Shown here one piece after another: positions 12,146 through 23,296 of a stretch of DNA of 64,000 nt. This stretch comes from Trissonchulus latispiculum (lineage: Eukaryota; Nematoda; Enoplea; Enoplida; Ironidae). Location: NCBI GenBank assembly GCA_030248195.1, contig JASAND010026234.1, positions 1 through 64,000 of the forward strand. The letters run 5' to 3'. How positions within the stretch are numbered: the first letter of the stretch is position 1; each line of letters begins with the position of its first letter. Below the pieces are notes generated by a model. That model was not told the DNA's origin, searched no databases, and was given only the letters and a program-made list of their open reading frames with translations. A program made the translations under genes and the position numbers.

Positions 12146-12715
12146 CTTAAACTGGAGACGAAACTAAACTGAAACATAATACAAGCAAGAGCTTTGTGCA
12201 AAATGAGCCAGCTGTGACCGTATTTACCGTAAATATAGTCCTGCTGCGAGCGCAGGATCACTATTTTGGCATGTGTCTCTATGCATGCAGCAGTTCTACA
12301 ATATCGAATGCTGCCTGGTCACAGCAAAACTAATATCCATCAGAACTTAAGTTTGCATTGTCTTCCCTGTGTTTGGATACTTAAGGCAGTTTATAATGCG
12401 TTTAGGTTTTTCATTCAAAGTTTGACTTTAAGCGACAATTGTAGAATAATTCAGGTCTTGATCAAAGGAATTTCACTGCAGAATTTCAGTAAAACTCCAC
12501 CACAACTCAACTATATCACTTCACTTCTAAAATTCAGTCTGAGAACTGTTCCACTATGTACACGAGAACTGTTCCAGAAACTAATAGTAATAAGAGTCCC
12601 ATAAGTTTTTGAATTAAATTTTAATTGCAGTTCATATATTCAGAGTTTTGGTTAGATTTATAAATTTTTCAAGGAGTGATCATTTTCATCACCGTTGTTA
12701 GAACCGTACGTGTAT
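12146..12715. other. Spacer upstream of paralog 2
   Basis: After about 40 bp of shared leader sequence I see no conserved promoter block and no other feature. Confidence 0.4.
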
Positions 12716-13705
12716 TTAAGGTGGTGATTCCTTTTGGGCACATATTGTTGATTGACGGCGTAAACCAGGATGAAATTCAACGAAACTTTCCAAAATAAGT
12801 TGTTTTAGCGTTCTAACACCCTCTGCGCAATCGCGCTTCAAAAATTCAACATTTGCGTTCAGGGCGGTTTTTGCCAATTTCTGAAAGTTTGGCAGCAGCT
12901 GCATGACTATGACTATATCCATTCGAAAGAACTCGTTAAACTCTACAATTTTGCTTTTGGAAGCAACTTTCTAGCTTTTCCCTATCGTGAGATATAGCCA
13001 ATTTTCTTATTTTGGCGTCAAAAACTTGTCCTTTCTGCAGAAATCAAATAATCCACTACTTCTTGAGCTACGAAAGCCGTGAAATTTAACTAAGGGTGTC
13101 GATTTAAAGGTCTCACAGAGGCCAATTATCGGAGGCATGACCATCGTACAATTGCTATCCCTTAGGCTGCTAGCACAAAAAATGTAGTTTTTGCAAAAAC
13201 ACGACCAAATTTTTTCCAGCGATTGTGCAGAATTTAGTATGCAAGCTAGAGAGTTGCCACTTAGCAGATGTGTTCTACACAAAAATACCCCGGGACCCTT
13301 TTTTAGTTGCCCCGATAGCTGCTTTCTAACTGAAGTAGTGGCTTGCCAAAGTAGTGAAAAGTAGGCAAAATCAAGGTTGCGCAGACATTTTAGTTTATTT
13401 CTCCATAACGAAGAGCGATATCACAATAACTAAAAAAGGGTCCCCAGCTATTTGATAGAGGTATCGAATGCTCTAACCGATGTCCTGCGAAAAAATTTAC
13501 TTCAGCCTGCAAAAAATCTGAAAAATTATACTTCTTCTAAAATACAGGAAAAACATTTTGGAAAGCCAAACTTAGATTCATTGTACTCATTAAAAAGAGA
13601 AAATGTTAAGCTACATTTTGATATAAAGATGACTTCTTAACTCCAAATAATGAATGAATAATAGTGGTTCAAAGTTGATGTCTCCAAAAGGAATCACCAC
13701 CTTAA
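12716..13705. mobile_element. TTAA-flanked non-autonomous DNA element (piggyBac-like), copy 1
   Basis: The left end is TTAA followed by GGTGGTGATTCCTTTTGG. The right end is CCAAAAGGAATCACCACC followed by TTAA. The 18-bp inverted repeats are perfect, and the flanking TTAA duplication is the target-site signature of piggyBac-type transposition. The interior (about 980 bp) has no transposase. Related ends occur at 18,110-19,029 and at 63,515. Confidence 0.8.
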
Positions 13706-14049
13706 AGAGATGAGCAGATTACAAGTCCCAAATTTTACGCGAATGTAGCTGCCAAGTCTTGTTCCATCATGTAACGGCGGTAACATTTTAATTACTTTAT
13801 TGGAAATTTGTGTTGTTAGTTAGCAACATTGACAGCTAAGGAAAAGACTAAGATTACGCGAAATAAACTGGTTTTGCGAACGTTTATTCTAAGTTCGAAA
13901 TTTGAATGCTTGCTTATTCAGCAGAAGCATTATTAATACCAAGAGTTAATACACAGTTTTATACTCTGCTGTATCATTAACTGTGTAACTGTGTGCAAAA
14001 CATACGCTTAAAACCGAGTATAGTAGACCAGCTGCGTCGTGACGCAGCA

Positions 14050-14200
14050 GGAAGAATCTAAATGAAATGGCTCTAGACTGAAAAGCAGTTGGTTAAGCAG
14101 CAACCTTTATTCATGCTGGGTCTGCTATTGGACCATAGAAATTAGTAATGATTGATTCGCCAATTAGCAATACTTTCTTATTTGATTAGAAATTGGTATA
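14050..14200 (-). promoter_or_regulatory. Orphan copy of the secreted-peptide 5' flank
   Basis: The words AAATGAAATGGCTCTAGACTGA, TGCTATTGGACC, TGATTCGCCAATTAGCAATA and GAAATTGGTATAGAT match the flank at 15.84-16.00 kb. No peptide gene follows. Its right edge abuts a reverse-transcriptase fragment. Confidence 0.55.
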
Positions 14201-14452
14201 GATCTCCAGCGCCAGCTATTGCTGACATAAGGGGTCGTATTAATATTAACAATATCATTTGTAAAAACCGTAACTAGTCGTGGACCGAGTATACTTCCTT
14301 GCGGAACGCCGTAAGTAAGATCTCTCAGAATAGACTTGGATTGATTTGAACAACCCAAGATATTCCGTACAGATAATTTTGGAACAACTGAAATAGTTTC
14401 CTGGTGTCGCATAGCTTTTAGTTTTAGACAGAGTGGCAACCGGATTCAGGTA
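14190..14452 (-). pseudogene. Non-LTR retrotransposon reverse transcriptase fragment 1
   Basis: The minus-strand reading contains LTYGVPQGSILGPRLVTVFTND, which is the palm-domain motif of LINE-type reverse transcriptases (consensus GVPQGSILGP..F..YINDL). Upstream is a connecting segment starting MPLCLKLKAMRHQ. The frame ends before the catalytic YADD box. A near-identical fragment lies at 31.6-31.8 kb. This is a short remnant of a once larger element, with no function expected. Confidence 0.8.
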
Positions 14453-14655
14453 CCCGCAATTCAAGTGCAAGTGCAAATTCCACACTTGACCCATTATGCA
14501 ACACTTGCAGCTTGCATATCTGCAACTTACAGCCTTGAGTTGCGGAATCCGCAACTTGCAAAGTTTATGAAATTGGCGCCAGCTCGTGTGAAGTTTTTGC
14601 ATCGCTTCATTACTTTTGCGTTGAGGAAAAAGTGAGGACTAAAATGAAATGCTAC
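14453..14655. repeat. Truncated tail of a third 800-bp block copy
   Basis: The right end of a family A fold-back element (CTTGCAAAGTTTATGAAATT) is followed by the same flank that ends the complete blocks, up to ATGCTACAC. The next complete block begins directly after it, so the blocks are in tandem here. Confidence 0.7.
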
Positions 14656-15456
14656 ACAAATTTCATTGTATCCTCATTCTGTCAGGTTTTGCTTGGTCAG
14701 GTCTGTTTGCTACTTCATTCAGACTTCGCCTGCTACTGTCTCCAGCTCACGTTCGTATGATTAAGACATGCTACACGTCAACGGAGAGCTGTCGCGGCCT
14801 GCTGCGAAAAGATCTAGTTTCTAGAAACCAGGGACCAATTTCATAAACTTTTACGGATTTGCAAGTGCGAATTTGCGAGTACTCGTGCATGAAACGCAAG
14901 TGCGGGTTACAAGTGTTTCATATAATGTTTCCGCAAAGTTGCGGAAATTAGCTAAGCAAGTTGCGGAACTTGACCCACTTGCAATTCAAGTGCGAGTACT
15001 TGCATTGCAAGTGTGAGTAGAAGCAAAATTGACAGTAATTCTTTGAAAAATCGTAACTTTTCCAAACTACATAAAACTTGCTAACATTTTCACAAAGTGT
15101 GCAAAGCATGTTAAAGCAGTTACTTCTTAAATTTGGTTAAACACAAACCAAGATAACGAAGATATTCAATTTTTCTGAAAATCGTCTGGTTAAAATCTAC
15201 TAGACGACTTTATTCGCACTTGCAGGTACCACGTGAGTGTTCGTTTTAAGAAACACTTACTTGCTACTTGTGTTCAAGCGAACCCTCAACTTGCAGCCTA
15301 CTTGTAGTGCAACTTGACCCTTTATGCAACCCTTGCAGCTTGCAAATCCGCAACTTGCAAAGTTTTATGAAGTTGGCCCCAGCTCGTGTGAAGTTTTTGC
15401 ATTGCTTCATTACTTTTGCATTGAGAAAAAAGTGAGGATGAAAATTAAATGCTAAA
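14656..15456. repeat. 800-bp duplicated block, copy 2, with family A fold-back element
   Basis: This is near-identical to 10,992-11,792, including a complete family A fold-back element at 14,829-15,380. The high identity ends sharply at the word ATGCTAAAC/ATGCTACAC. Confidence 0.85.
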
Positions 15457-15542
15457 CAGTATATGAGGTGTAATTACATACTTAAATAGAGAATATACAA
15501 CATGAATATAAATCTGTCACCACCACTTCTATGTCAATGGAG

Positions 15543-15812
15543 CTAGCGCAGCCAAAGCGGGAAGCAGGCTTCCTCCAGTTGGCTAAGAGTATCTTCCATC
15601 TGTGTTAAGATATCCCGCCCGTTGTGGCAGTTACTCAAGCAGTCTTCAAATTCTCGAGTAATGCTGCACATTCCTTGACGATCGCCTGTCTTTAGAACAC
15701 TCCCAGATTCACTGGCAAAAATCATGCCGCAAGTTTGTGTGCAGGTTGAATATGCTGTAGTGATTTTGCCACTGATTGCAAGGCAAGACAGGAAAACCAA
15801 TAGTTTGCGCAT
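15543..15812 (-). CDS. Small secreted six-cysteine peptide, paralog 3
   Basis: The product has 89 residues: signal peptide MRKLLVFLSCLAISG, likely cleavage near TTAYST, then CTQTC, GMC, DCLSNC and EEAC. The open frame extends further upstream to 15,965, but the start chosen here matches the other two paralogs and follows a conserved leader; the extension is 5' flank. Of roughly 16 base differences from paralog 2, most change an amino acid. This copy keeps the full shared 5' flank, so it is the one most likely to be expressed in the ancestral pattern. Confidence 0.75.
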   Translation of the reverse strand: MRKLLVFLSCLAISGKITTAYSTCTQTCGMIFASESGSVLKTGDRQGMCSITREFEDCLSNCHNGRDILTQMEDTLSQLEEACFPLWLR

Positions 15813-16060
15813 CTTAAACTGCAGACGAAACGAACTTGAAATATAATAAAATCCAAATGAAATGGCCTTAGACTGAAGAACGGTTGATAAAACAGCGCAT
15901 TGTATGCATGGTAGGTCTCCTATTGGAGAATAGAAATTAGAAATGATTGATTCGCCAATTAGCAATACTTTCTTATTTGATTAGAAATTGGTATAGATGT
16001 TTGCCTGTTATAAATAGATAAGGCAGCTCTGAACGTATAATTCGTCGATTCTTTTTATCG
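15813..16060 (-). promoter_or_regulatory. 5' flank and candidate TATA of paralog 3
   Basis: On the minus strand the word CTATTTATAACAGGC near 16,003-16,017 is a candidate TATA box, about 190 bp upstream of the start codon. The block below it is shared with the other family loci. Confidence 0.35.
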
Positions 16061-16379
16061 GCGAGCATTTGGTGTGTCACCTGCTCATTTCTTTCGTCAA
16101 TTGGTGTGTCACCTTTTTCTTTTTTTTTTCTAATTCTCTTTACAGTCGTTTTTCTGTGGTTTATTCGTTCTATTAGTTCTTCTTACTATCAGCAGAAGCA
16201 CTAGAAAACAAAGAAAACGGGAATTTCGCGCTGTTTTTGTTATTGTTTCAAAAACTGTGTTTTTTCTTTTTGAAAACTAGATACTTCTTAGGAAACTCAT
16301 TTGTTCTGATAATTTTGGCTTTTTTTCTTTTCATTGTAATTTTTTTGTCTAAGCTTCGTTGTAAGTAGTTTTGTTTTTC

Positions 16380-16720
16380 TTCTTTTTCTCTTTTTCACTT
16401 GACCCGCCCCTATATGGGTACGTGGTCCAAACGGGGGTCGCTCAGTGCTTTGCATAATTACACGCTGAAATTAACAGGGGCCCAATTTGGGGAGGGGGTG
16501 CAAGCGTATATGCTTAACACATAGACGTACAAAATATACTAAGCGAGTGAGCGACCCCCGTTTGGAACTATGTACCCATATAGGGGCGGTGTGAGAGGGG
16601 TCAATTTGTGGGGGGAAGCCGTTAGCGCGCATCGCATAGTTTTTGCCTTCATTGCATAGAGTGTGACGCTTGTCACACTCTTATCATTATGTACTCTTGA
16701 TATAACTATCTACAGATATG
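16380..16720. repeat. Terminal part of a dispersed element
   Basis: GGGGGTCGCTCAGTG and GCGACCCCCGTTTGG form inverted repeats around a short interior. The right edge carries CACTCTTATCATTATGTACTCTTGAT, the same terminal words as the element at 43.27-44.52 kb and as single ends near 23.74 and 46.66 kb. Confidence 0.5.
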
Positions 16721-16831
16721 TTGCAACCGTCTGAAATTTTGCATGTAACTGTAGAAATCGTGAGCATTAGAAATCGTGCCGCATTTTTCCTTCATTGGCA
16801 GTACAGTTTACATCTGGTTGCGCTGCTTAGA

Positions 16832-16988
<157 letters not shown>

Positions 16989-17504
16989 TGGCGCAGCCAG
17001 GTCTTTGTGACGGGGCATGCGGACGTGGGCGTAACCAAGGAGAAGGGGGTTGGGAGTTTGAATCTCCCTTTTCGTTCGACTCCCCCCGGATTTTGGTTTT
17101 TTTAGTGATCCCCCAACCAGAAAACAACTACAACAGCACAACTAAACATTTTTGTGCCTGCGGTTGTTGGCTGATCAATTCTTGAAATAATTTGCGATTA
17201 TTAGCTCTGATTTTTAACAGTTTCGCGCATGCTGTTTTTCTATAGCGATTTTTTATAAATTTCCGTTTCTTGAACGAAACTTTTGCTAAGCTACAAATGG
17301 AAAATCAAAAGCGATAATTGCATATCACGAGGCATTCCGACGAGCTTCAAAATGAGCCAAAAAATATCTCCCTAGCACATTAAATAATAATACTGTAATA
17401 CAGTTGGTGAGATACAGTACGACCAAACCGCGATTAACAAAATGCGGGGGAAACATCAGCCTACTGTTTTTTGCTTGAAGTGTGCCAGAACAATTTTCGA
17501 TTGT

Positions 17505-17505
17505 T

Positions 17506-17536
<31 letters not shown>

Positions 17537-17836
17537 AGGTCGGCAGAAGCATCGTGAGCCACTCGAAGGGTGGCCCGCGCCAATGCCACCACACCCACAG
17601 GGTTGCCGCAAAGAATAGAGAGCGAGGGGGACGTCTCTCCCAGGTACTTGAGCCGGGCTTGAATCGAGACGACCCCCAACACCCCCAACATCGAGACCAC
17701 CCCCAACACCCGGGAGAGACGACCCCCAACACCCGGTCTTCGAGACCGTGGGCGGGTTGCCGTAAAAAGGGACGGATTCGCAGCCCCCATTGGAGAGGGC
17801 CCACCTGGGCGTCGCGTTGTTGTTGTTGTTGTTTGC
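17505..17836. repeat. (GTT)n-bounded GC-rich minisatellite
   Basis: A (TTG)n tract on each side brackets repeats of GACCCCCAACACCC and a GGTCTTCGAGACC palindrome. Poly-Q, poly-N and poly-V open frames here are repeat artefacts. Confidence 0.65.
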
Positions 17837-18109
17837 TGCATTAGACGTCACAATGTGGTGATCATCGCCCGAAGATGCAAAATGTTTAGCCAGGAAACTG
17901 GCCCCATAAAGGTTGGTTAAAAACAACTCAACCACGTTGCCAGAAAGAGTTTCAAAGCCTGGTCGACATCGACGTTTCCCCCTTTTTAAAAAACACGCTG
18001 TTGTTCCATTCCAATGTGCTGGTTGTGTTTAGTAGAACTACATAAAAAATCCAACCTTTCTACAAAAATCCTTTTTAAATTGGCTTTTGAAAACCTCCTT
18101 TGTTTGTGT

Positions 18110-19029
18110 TTAAGGTGCTGGTATCGCTTTGTGCAAATTTCACCTTACAGGCAACCAATTCATTAAGAAATTGTTGATTTTTGCCATTATTCTATCAGTC
18201 GTAGTCGCCACACCGGATTGGTTGTTATGGCTGGAAAGAGGGCGCCAAAATGAACATTTTTTGCTTTTACAACCTTTGAGCATTCTCTACTGGTTACAGG
18301 GGGTTCCATTTTTGTCATTTTTTCGTCATCTCCGATCTCGCTGATTTCTACATATTTTATTGTCCAAACGGTATATAGTTTTTAAAATTAAAGTCGTAAG
18401 TCTTACGGTTGTCGAGTAATTTTACCTCAAAGTTGAGATTTCATGTGTTAAACATAGGAAATTAGAATAGTTGTCACTTTTTCAAGTGCACCAGAGAAAT
18501 CTCAAGAATGGCAAAACGGACCCATTCAAGTTTTATATTATATTAATTCCATGCTTCCGATCTGTGATTTGTAGTAATCAGAATTTTAAATTAGGTCTTT
18601 AAAAATTTTTAATAAATTTTTGAAGTGTTAAAATTTGACTGATGCGAAATTTTAATATATACTTCAAAAATACATTAAAGAATGACTCGCCCCCCGAGGC
18701 CCTCCCCCAAGAAAAATTCGCTAGAATAAGCCCAGTAACAAGGCACAAAAGAAATTTCGGTTGATTCTACAGTTTTCAGAAATCGATGTTGAAAAATGTT
18801 TTGGTCTATATTCATCCTGTCAGATGTCAGTATTTAAGAAAATTATCGATAATTTTTTGCTAATTTTGCTAGTTTCATAAGCTTATGTGAATGTACAGAT
18901 TATAAGCTTTAAAACGGTGTTTATAAAATATATAAAGCTCTTTTCAACTCCAAAAATTTTGAAGGTTACATACAGCGTTTCAAAAAAATCACCACAACAG
19001 CACTGCACAAAAGGATACCACCACGTTAA
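18110..19029. mobile_element. TTAA-flanked non-autonomous DNA element, copy 2
   Basis: TTAA then GGTGCTGGTATCGCTTTGTGCA at the left pairs with TGCACAAAAGGATACCACCACG then TTAA at the right. The ends are imperfect inverted repeats of the same family as 12.7 kb. The interior is about 910 bp and non-coding. It is nested inside the (AT)n-flanked element, so it inserted later. Confidence 0.7.
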
Positions 19030-19239
19030 CAAACGTAAAAAACGTAGGCATATACTTTAGAAGTTTTTAAATATTGCTTTTTTGCAGTTAAGTATATATA
19101 ATTCAAATTTAATTAGCGCAGACGACGCAAAATTGTTTTCTTCTTGCTCTGCTTTGATGAAATTAGCTTTTGTTACCTCCACTCCAAATCCTGACGGGGC
19201 ATGCGGCCGCATGCCCCGCATGCCCCCTGGCTGCGCCCC

Positions 19240-19344
<105 letters not shown>

Positions 19345-19699
19345 TCCTGAAGTACAGAACGGCCTATATTGAACAAGCTACAGATAACCTTCTGCGATTT
19401 TCTAAAATATTCTTGCCATCGGTAGTGGATGAGGGTTTTCTGCCAAAATCGAGGAAAAGAGAGAAAATAGTACTTTTCAAACTTCTTTGTCCGGTGGGTT
19501 CGGTTGATTACTGAGGGAATTTTTAAAGTTTCTTTCACACTTTTTTCAAAAATTTGCGGGGGGAGGTCCGCCCGCCTCTCCTGTAAAAAATGCCCTGATT
19601 TAATTTAATTGCCAAAGTTTTGGAGGCTAAGAATTTGTTGATGGTTACTTTGCAAATCTTGACTTTATCAATCTTTTCTACGCACGTATCATTTTATAG

Positions 19700-20504
19700 G
19701 TCCCACCAGAATTTGTGATTCAGCGCAATTCCTATGCCAATCCGCCCATGTTTTTCCTGCTGCTGCGCAAATTTTTGGCCGACGCGGACTTTATGGCCCA
19801 ACATCGTGGGTTCTTTGCTCAGGCCTATCCCCGCCTGGCTAGCTGGTTCCGATGGTTGAACGCTTCGCAGTCCGGCCCGGTCGAAGCCAGCTATCGATGG
19901 CGGGGTCGTAACTATACCACCAACCTGGAACTGAATCCATAAACGTTGACTTCAGGTGAGAGGTTCTACCCCCCCGCCCTCTTGGGGATTTAGTTTTATT
20001 TTTGTGCAGTGTTCTAAAATTAAAGCTACAGCAAATTAATTGGTAGATTGTTTTTGCTTTTTTGCGTAAAATGTTTACAGGAAACCAAAGTTATTCGCAT
20101 TCAGACACCTGGAAGTGGAGATTGAAAATGATTTCTGATGTGATGTGCATTCAGATCACGAGTTCCAACAATTGTGCCTCCGTAGCTTAGTCGGCCGGGG
20201 GGGGATGCCTTGTGCGCAAAACGTCACGGGTTCGAGTCCCGCAAGAGGTATAGAATTTCTCTGATCTTGAGATGGTACATTACTTTTTTCTTCTTTCTTC
20301 TTTCTGTTTGATACTGATAGAGTGGATCAGTTCAAAAATACAAACAAAGTTGGTTTTTTACGTGTATATTAATTTTGTGTCATGTTAGGGTTTGATGGTT
20401 ATCAGCTGGCTTCTCACCCCACCAACGATGAGTATCATTTGGACCTGTACCGTTGGATGGCCCTATCACATCCCGTGTTATGGAATCTTTGGCCAAACTT
20501 TAAA
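19700..20504 (+). pseudogene. MOGS-like: Mannosyl-oligosaccharide glucosidase (GH63), two exons of a decayed copy
   Basis: Exon 1 (19,700-19,955; acceptor TTTTATAG, donor GTGAGA) reads PPEFVIQRNSYANPPMFFLL, then AYPRLASWFRWLN, GPVEASYRWRGR and NLELNP. Exon 2 (20,389-20,504; acceptor CATGTTAG, donor GTACGT) continues in phase with GFDGYQLASHPTNDEYHLDL and RWMALSHPV. This is the catalytic-domain region of ER glucosidase I, which trims the outer glucose of N-glycan precursors. Two lesions are visible. The expected Lys after NP is a TAA stop, and the family motif SGLDDYPRASHP reads SGFDGYQLASHP, losing one of the paired acidic residues. No other exons are present. The exons are more GC-rich than their surroundings. 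I read it as an unprocessed, partial, inactive copy; a sequencing error cannot be excluded for the stop alone. Confidence 0.85.
20176..20250 (+). tRNA. tRNA-like sequence in the glucosidase intron
   Basis: The 75-nt stretch has an A box (TAGCTTAGTCGG) and a perfect B box (GGGTTCGAGTCCCGC) with a good T stem. The acceptor pairs for only five bases (GCCTC with GAGGT) and the anticodon loop is not readable as a standard one. It is a likely tRNA pseudogene or tRNA-derived repeat. Confidence 0.45.
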
Positions 20505-20617
20505 GTACGTATATGTACAAGATAAACTTGTTGGATTGATTGGCTTGTACAAATGTTCGTCTTAAATGAAACTGAGATTTTGCGATTTTGCAATGCTGTT
20601 TAGAATTTAGAGCTTAA

Positions 20618-23296
20618 GGGGGGGCTACTATAGGTTTGCCCCGACTTTGTCCGATGGCCCTACTTTTGGCGAGGATATAGAGCATGGGTGTGGTCAAAAA
20701 TATCGGGTACTGAGATCTTAGCTGCCTTCCAGCCATGTGCAGCCGTCGCGTTTATGTGCCCGACCCCCCATTTTCCGCAACTAGCAACATAATTAATTAA
20801 AAACTTCTACTGACTGCTAGGCCCAAGCTACAAAGCTGCCATTCGCCAATATGATTTGGCACAATGTCCCTACCTGCTGAAAAATACTAGATGTCTGTAT
20901 CTTATCTGCATCTAAGGAAATAGCTCATCAAAGCCGAAGTTTCGGCAAAAACTTAAAAATTTTTGGCTAACGAAAGGAAAATTTAAATTAACTTAAAAAA
21001 TTTCCAAAAACGCCTTTTTTGAGCAATGGTACCCCAGAAATCGAAAAAATCTAATTTTTTGAAATTAAAGTTTGTTGAGATATTTGAACTCAGCGAGGTG
21101 GAAAACACCCCCACAAAAGATTTCAGCTCGATTAGTGAAGGTTTCGACTTCTATGGCTGCAGAAAGCCTCTACACAGGATCCGACAGACTGAAAATGGTG
21201 TTTTTGGAAATTTTTGAGGATTAAAGTTGACATAAAAATTTTTTCACGCGGTAGAATTTCTTGCCATTTGGCACAAATGAGTACTCCTATAGGGCCTCCT
21301 TTTATGCCAAATTACAGCAGTATAGCTCACACCTGTTATAAAATTTTCCTTTCGTTAGCCAAAAATTTTTAAATTTTCGCCGAAACTTCAACTTTGACGA
21401 GTAATTCCCTTAGATGCAGATAGGATACAGACATCTAAAGTCTGACCAAAAATTCTTGGAACCGAACTGTGAGCGCTCGTCCTGAGTTAACCTTTAAAGT
21501 TAGTCTATATAAAGTATATATTTCTAGAAACCTCATGAAGAGAAGAATCCGGTAAAACCATCATATCCGGTCTATATCCGGTTACCGGATGCCAAATCGA
21601 TAAAAACGCTTCAGATTCGGAAAGAGAATTCTAATTAATTCATACTCTAGCATATTGGTCGTTGGCCCAAGACATCTCCGAAAATCCGGTCACATCCGGT
21701 CTATGTCCGGTAACCGGATGTCTAGGTCACAAAAACTGTACAGCAAGATGGGTAGGTCGTACAGTTTCGCTGATTGAAGTTTTAGATTCAGCGGGTCGAA
21801 ATTAGTCTATATACGAAGTTTTGTCCAATTTGAACCAAAAATGCGTGATTTATGGTCGTATCCGGTACGAAAAAAAACGGAAAAATCGGTTTTTCCGGTC
21901 TGGTGCTCGGAATCGCGGATAAAAAATGTTAGTTTTTGGCACAATGAATATTTGGGAGGTTACTTTCATTGTACCGGTGTCAAAGTAATCGAATATCCGG
22001 TCGATTTCCGGTTCTGAGCTTTGAAATTTGAGATTTCATTGGCTATTATCTCAGTATCCGGTTGGTTCGGAAGTCAAATTATTTCATTAAAACGACATTT
22101 TGTCTATACCTAACAAGAATCAACCTCAAATTACTTCATATCTGCTGTAATTCTTCAATGATAGCGTTTTAAAAATGGTTAAAAAATAAGTTATACTGCG
22201 TGCGACAAAGCTAAGCTTATGGGATCAAATCGCATATCCGGTTTAACAATTACACAAAACAAGCAAAATCAGCACGTTTTTAAAAGCTATCATTCAAAAA
22301 TTACAGCAGATATGAAGTAATTTGAGGTTGATGCTTGTTAGGGATACGCAAAATGTCATTTTAATGAAATAATTTGACTTTCGGACCAACCGGATACTGA
22401 GATAAATAGCCCATGAAATCTCAAATTTTAAAGCTCAGAACCGGAAATCGACCGGATATTCGATTACTTTGACACCGGTAAAATGAAAGTAGCATCCCAA
22501 ATATTCATTGTGCCAAAAACAAACATTTTGTATCCGCGATTCCGAGCACCAGACCGGAAAAACCGATTTTTCCGGTTTTTTTCGCACCGGATACGACCAT
22601 AAATCACGCAATTTTGGTCCGAATTGGACAAAACTTCCTAAATAGACTAATTTCGACCCGCTGAACCTAAAACTTCAATCAGCGAAACTGTACGACCTAC
22701 CCATCTTGCTGTAGAGTTTTTGTGACCTAGACATCCGGTTACCGGACATAGACCGGATGTGACCGGATTTTCGGAGATGTCTTGGGCCAAGGACCAGTAT
22801 GCTAGAATATGAATCAATTAGAATTTTCTTTCCGAATCTGAAGCGTATTTATCGATTTGGCATCCGGTAACCGGATATAGACCGAATATGATGGTTTTAC
22901 CGGATTCTCCTCCTCCTGAGGTTTCTAGAAATATATACTTTATATAAACTAACTTCACAGGTTAACGCAGGATAAAAGCTCACAGTTCGGTTCCAAAAAT
23001 TTTTGGTCAGACTTTAGTATTTTTCTGCAGTTAGGGACATATGTGCCAAATCATATTGGGGAATGGCAGCTTTTAAGCTTGGGCCTAACAGTCAGTAGAA
23101 ATTTTTAATTAATTATGTTGGTAGTTGCGGAAAATGGGGGGGGGGCGGGCACATAAACGCGATGGCTGCACATGGCTGGAAGGCAGCTGAAATCGCAGTA
23201 CCCGATATTTTTTGACCACACCCATTCTCTATATCTTCGCCAAAATGTAGGCCAATCGGACAAAGTCGGGGCAAGTCTTTTTTAGTAGCCCCCCCC
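20618..23296. mobile_element. Near-palindromic TTAA-flanked element with ATCCGGT arrays
   Basis: It is flanked by TTAA on both sides, with ends GGGGGGGCTACTATAGG and the complement of CTACTAAAAAAGACTTGCC. The two arms are inverted copies over almost their whole length, meeting at a short spacer near 22.17-22.28 kb. Each arm carries many ATCCGGT/ACCGGAT words, several as CCGGTTACCGG palindromes. There is no transposase. The left arm is longer because another element is inserted in it. The TTAA duplication points to piggyBac-type mobilisation. Confidence 0.8.
20890..21435. mobile_element. TA-flanked palindromic element nested in the previous one
   Basis: The ends are GATGTCTGTATCTTATCTGC and the complement GCAGATAGGATACAGACATC, flanked by a TA duplication. 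The other arm of the host element shows the uninterrupted site (ACTA joined to AAGTCTG), so the 546-bp insertion and its target are exactly defined. TA duplication is typical of Tc1/mariner-type elements. There is no coding capacity. A related fragment lies near 45,449-45,520. Confidence 0.85.

Noticed and set aside
17325..17935. Overlapping 120-160-codon frames with poly-Q, poly-N, poly-T or poly-V.
   Set aside because: They follow from (TTG)n and a GC-rich minisatellite and overlap on both strands in several frames.
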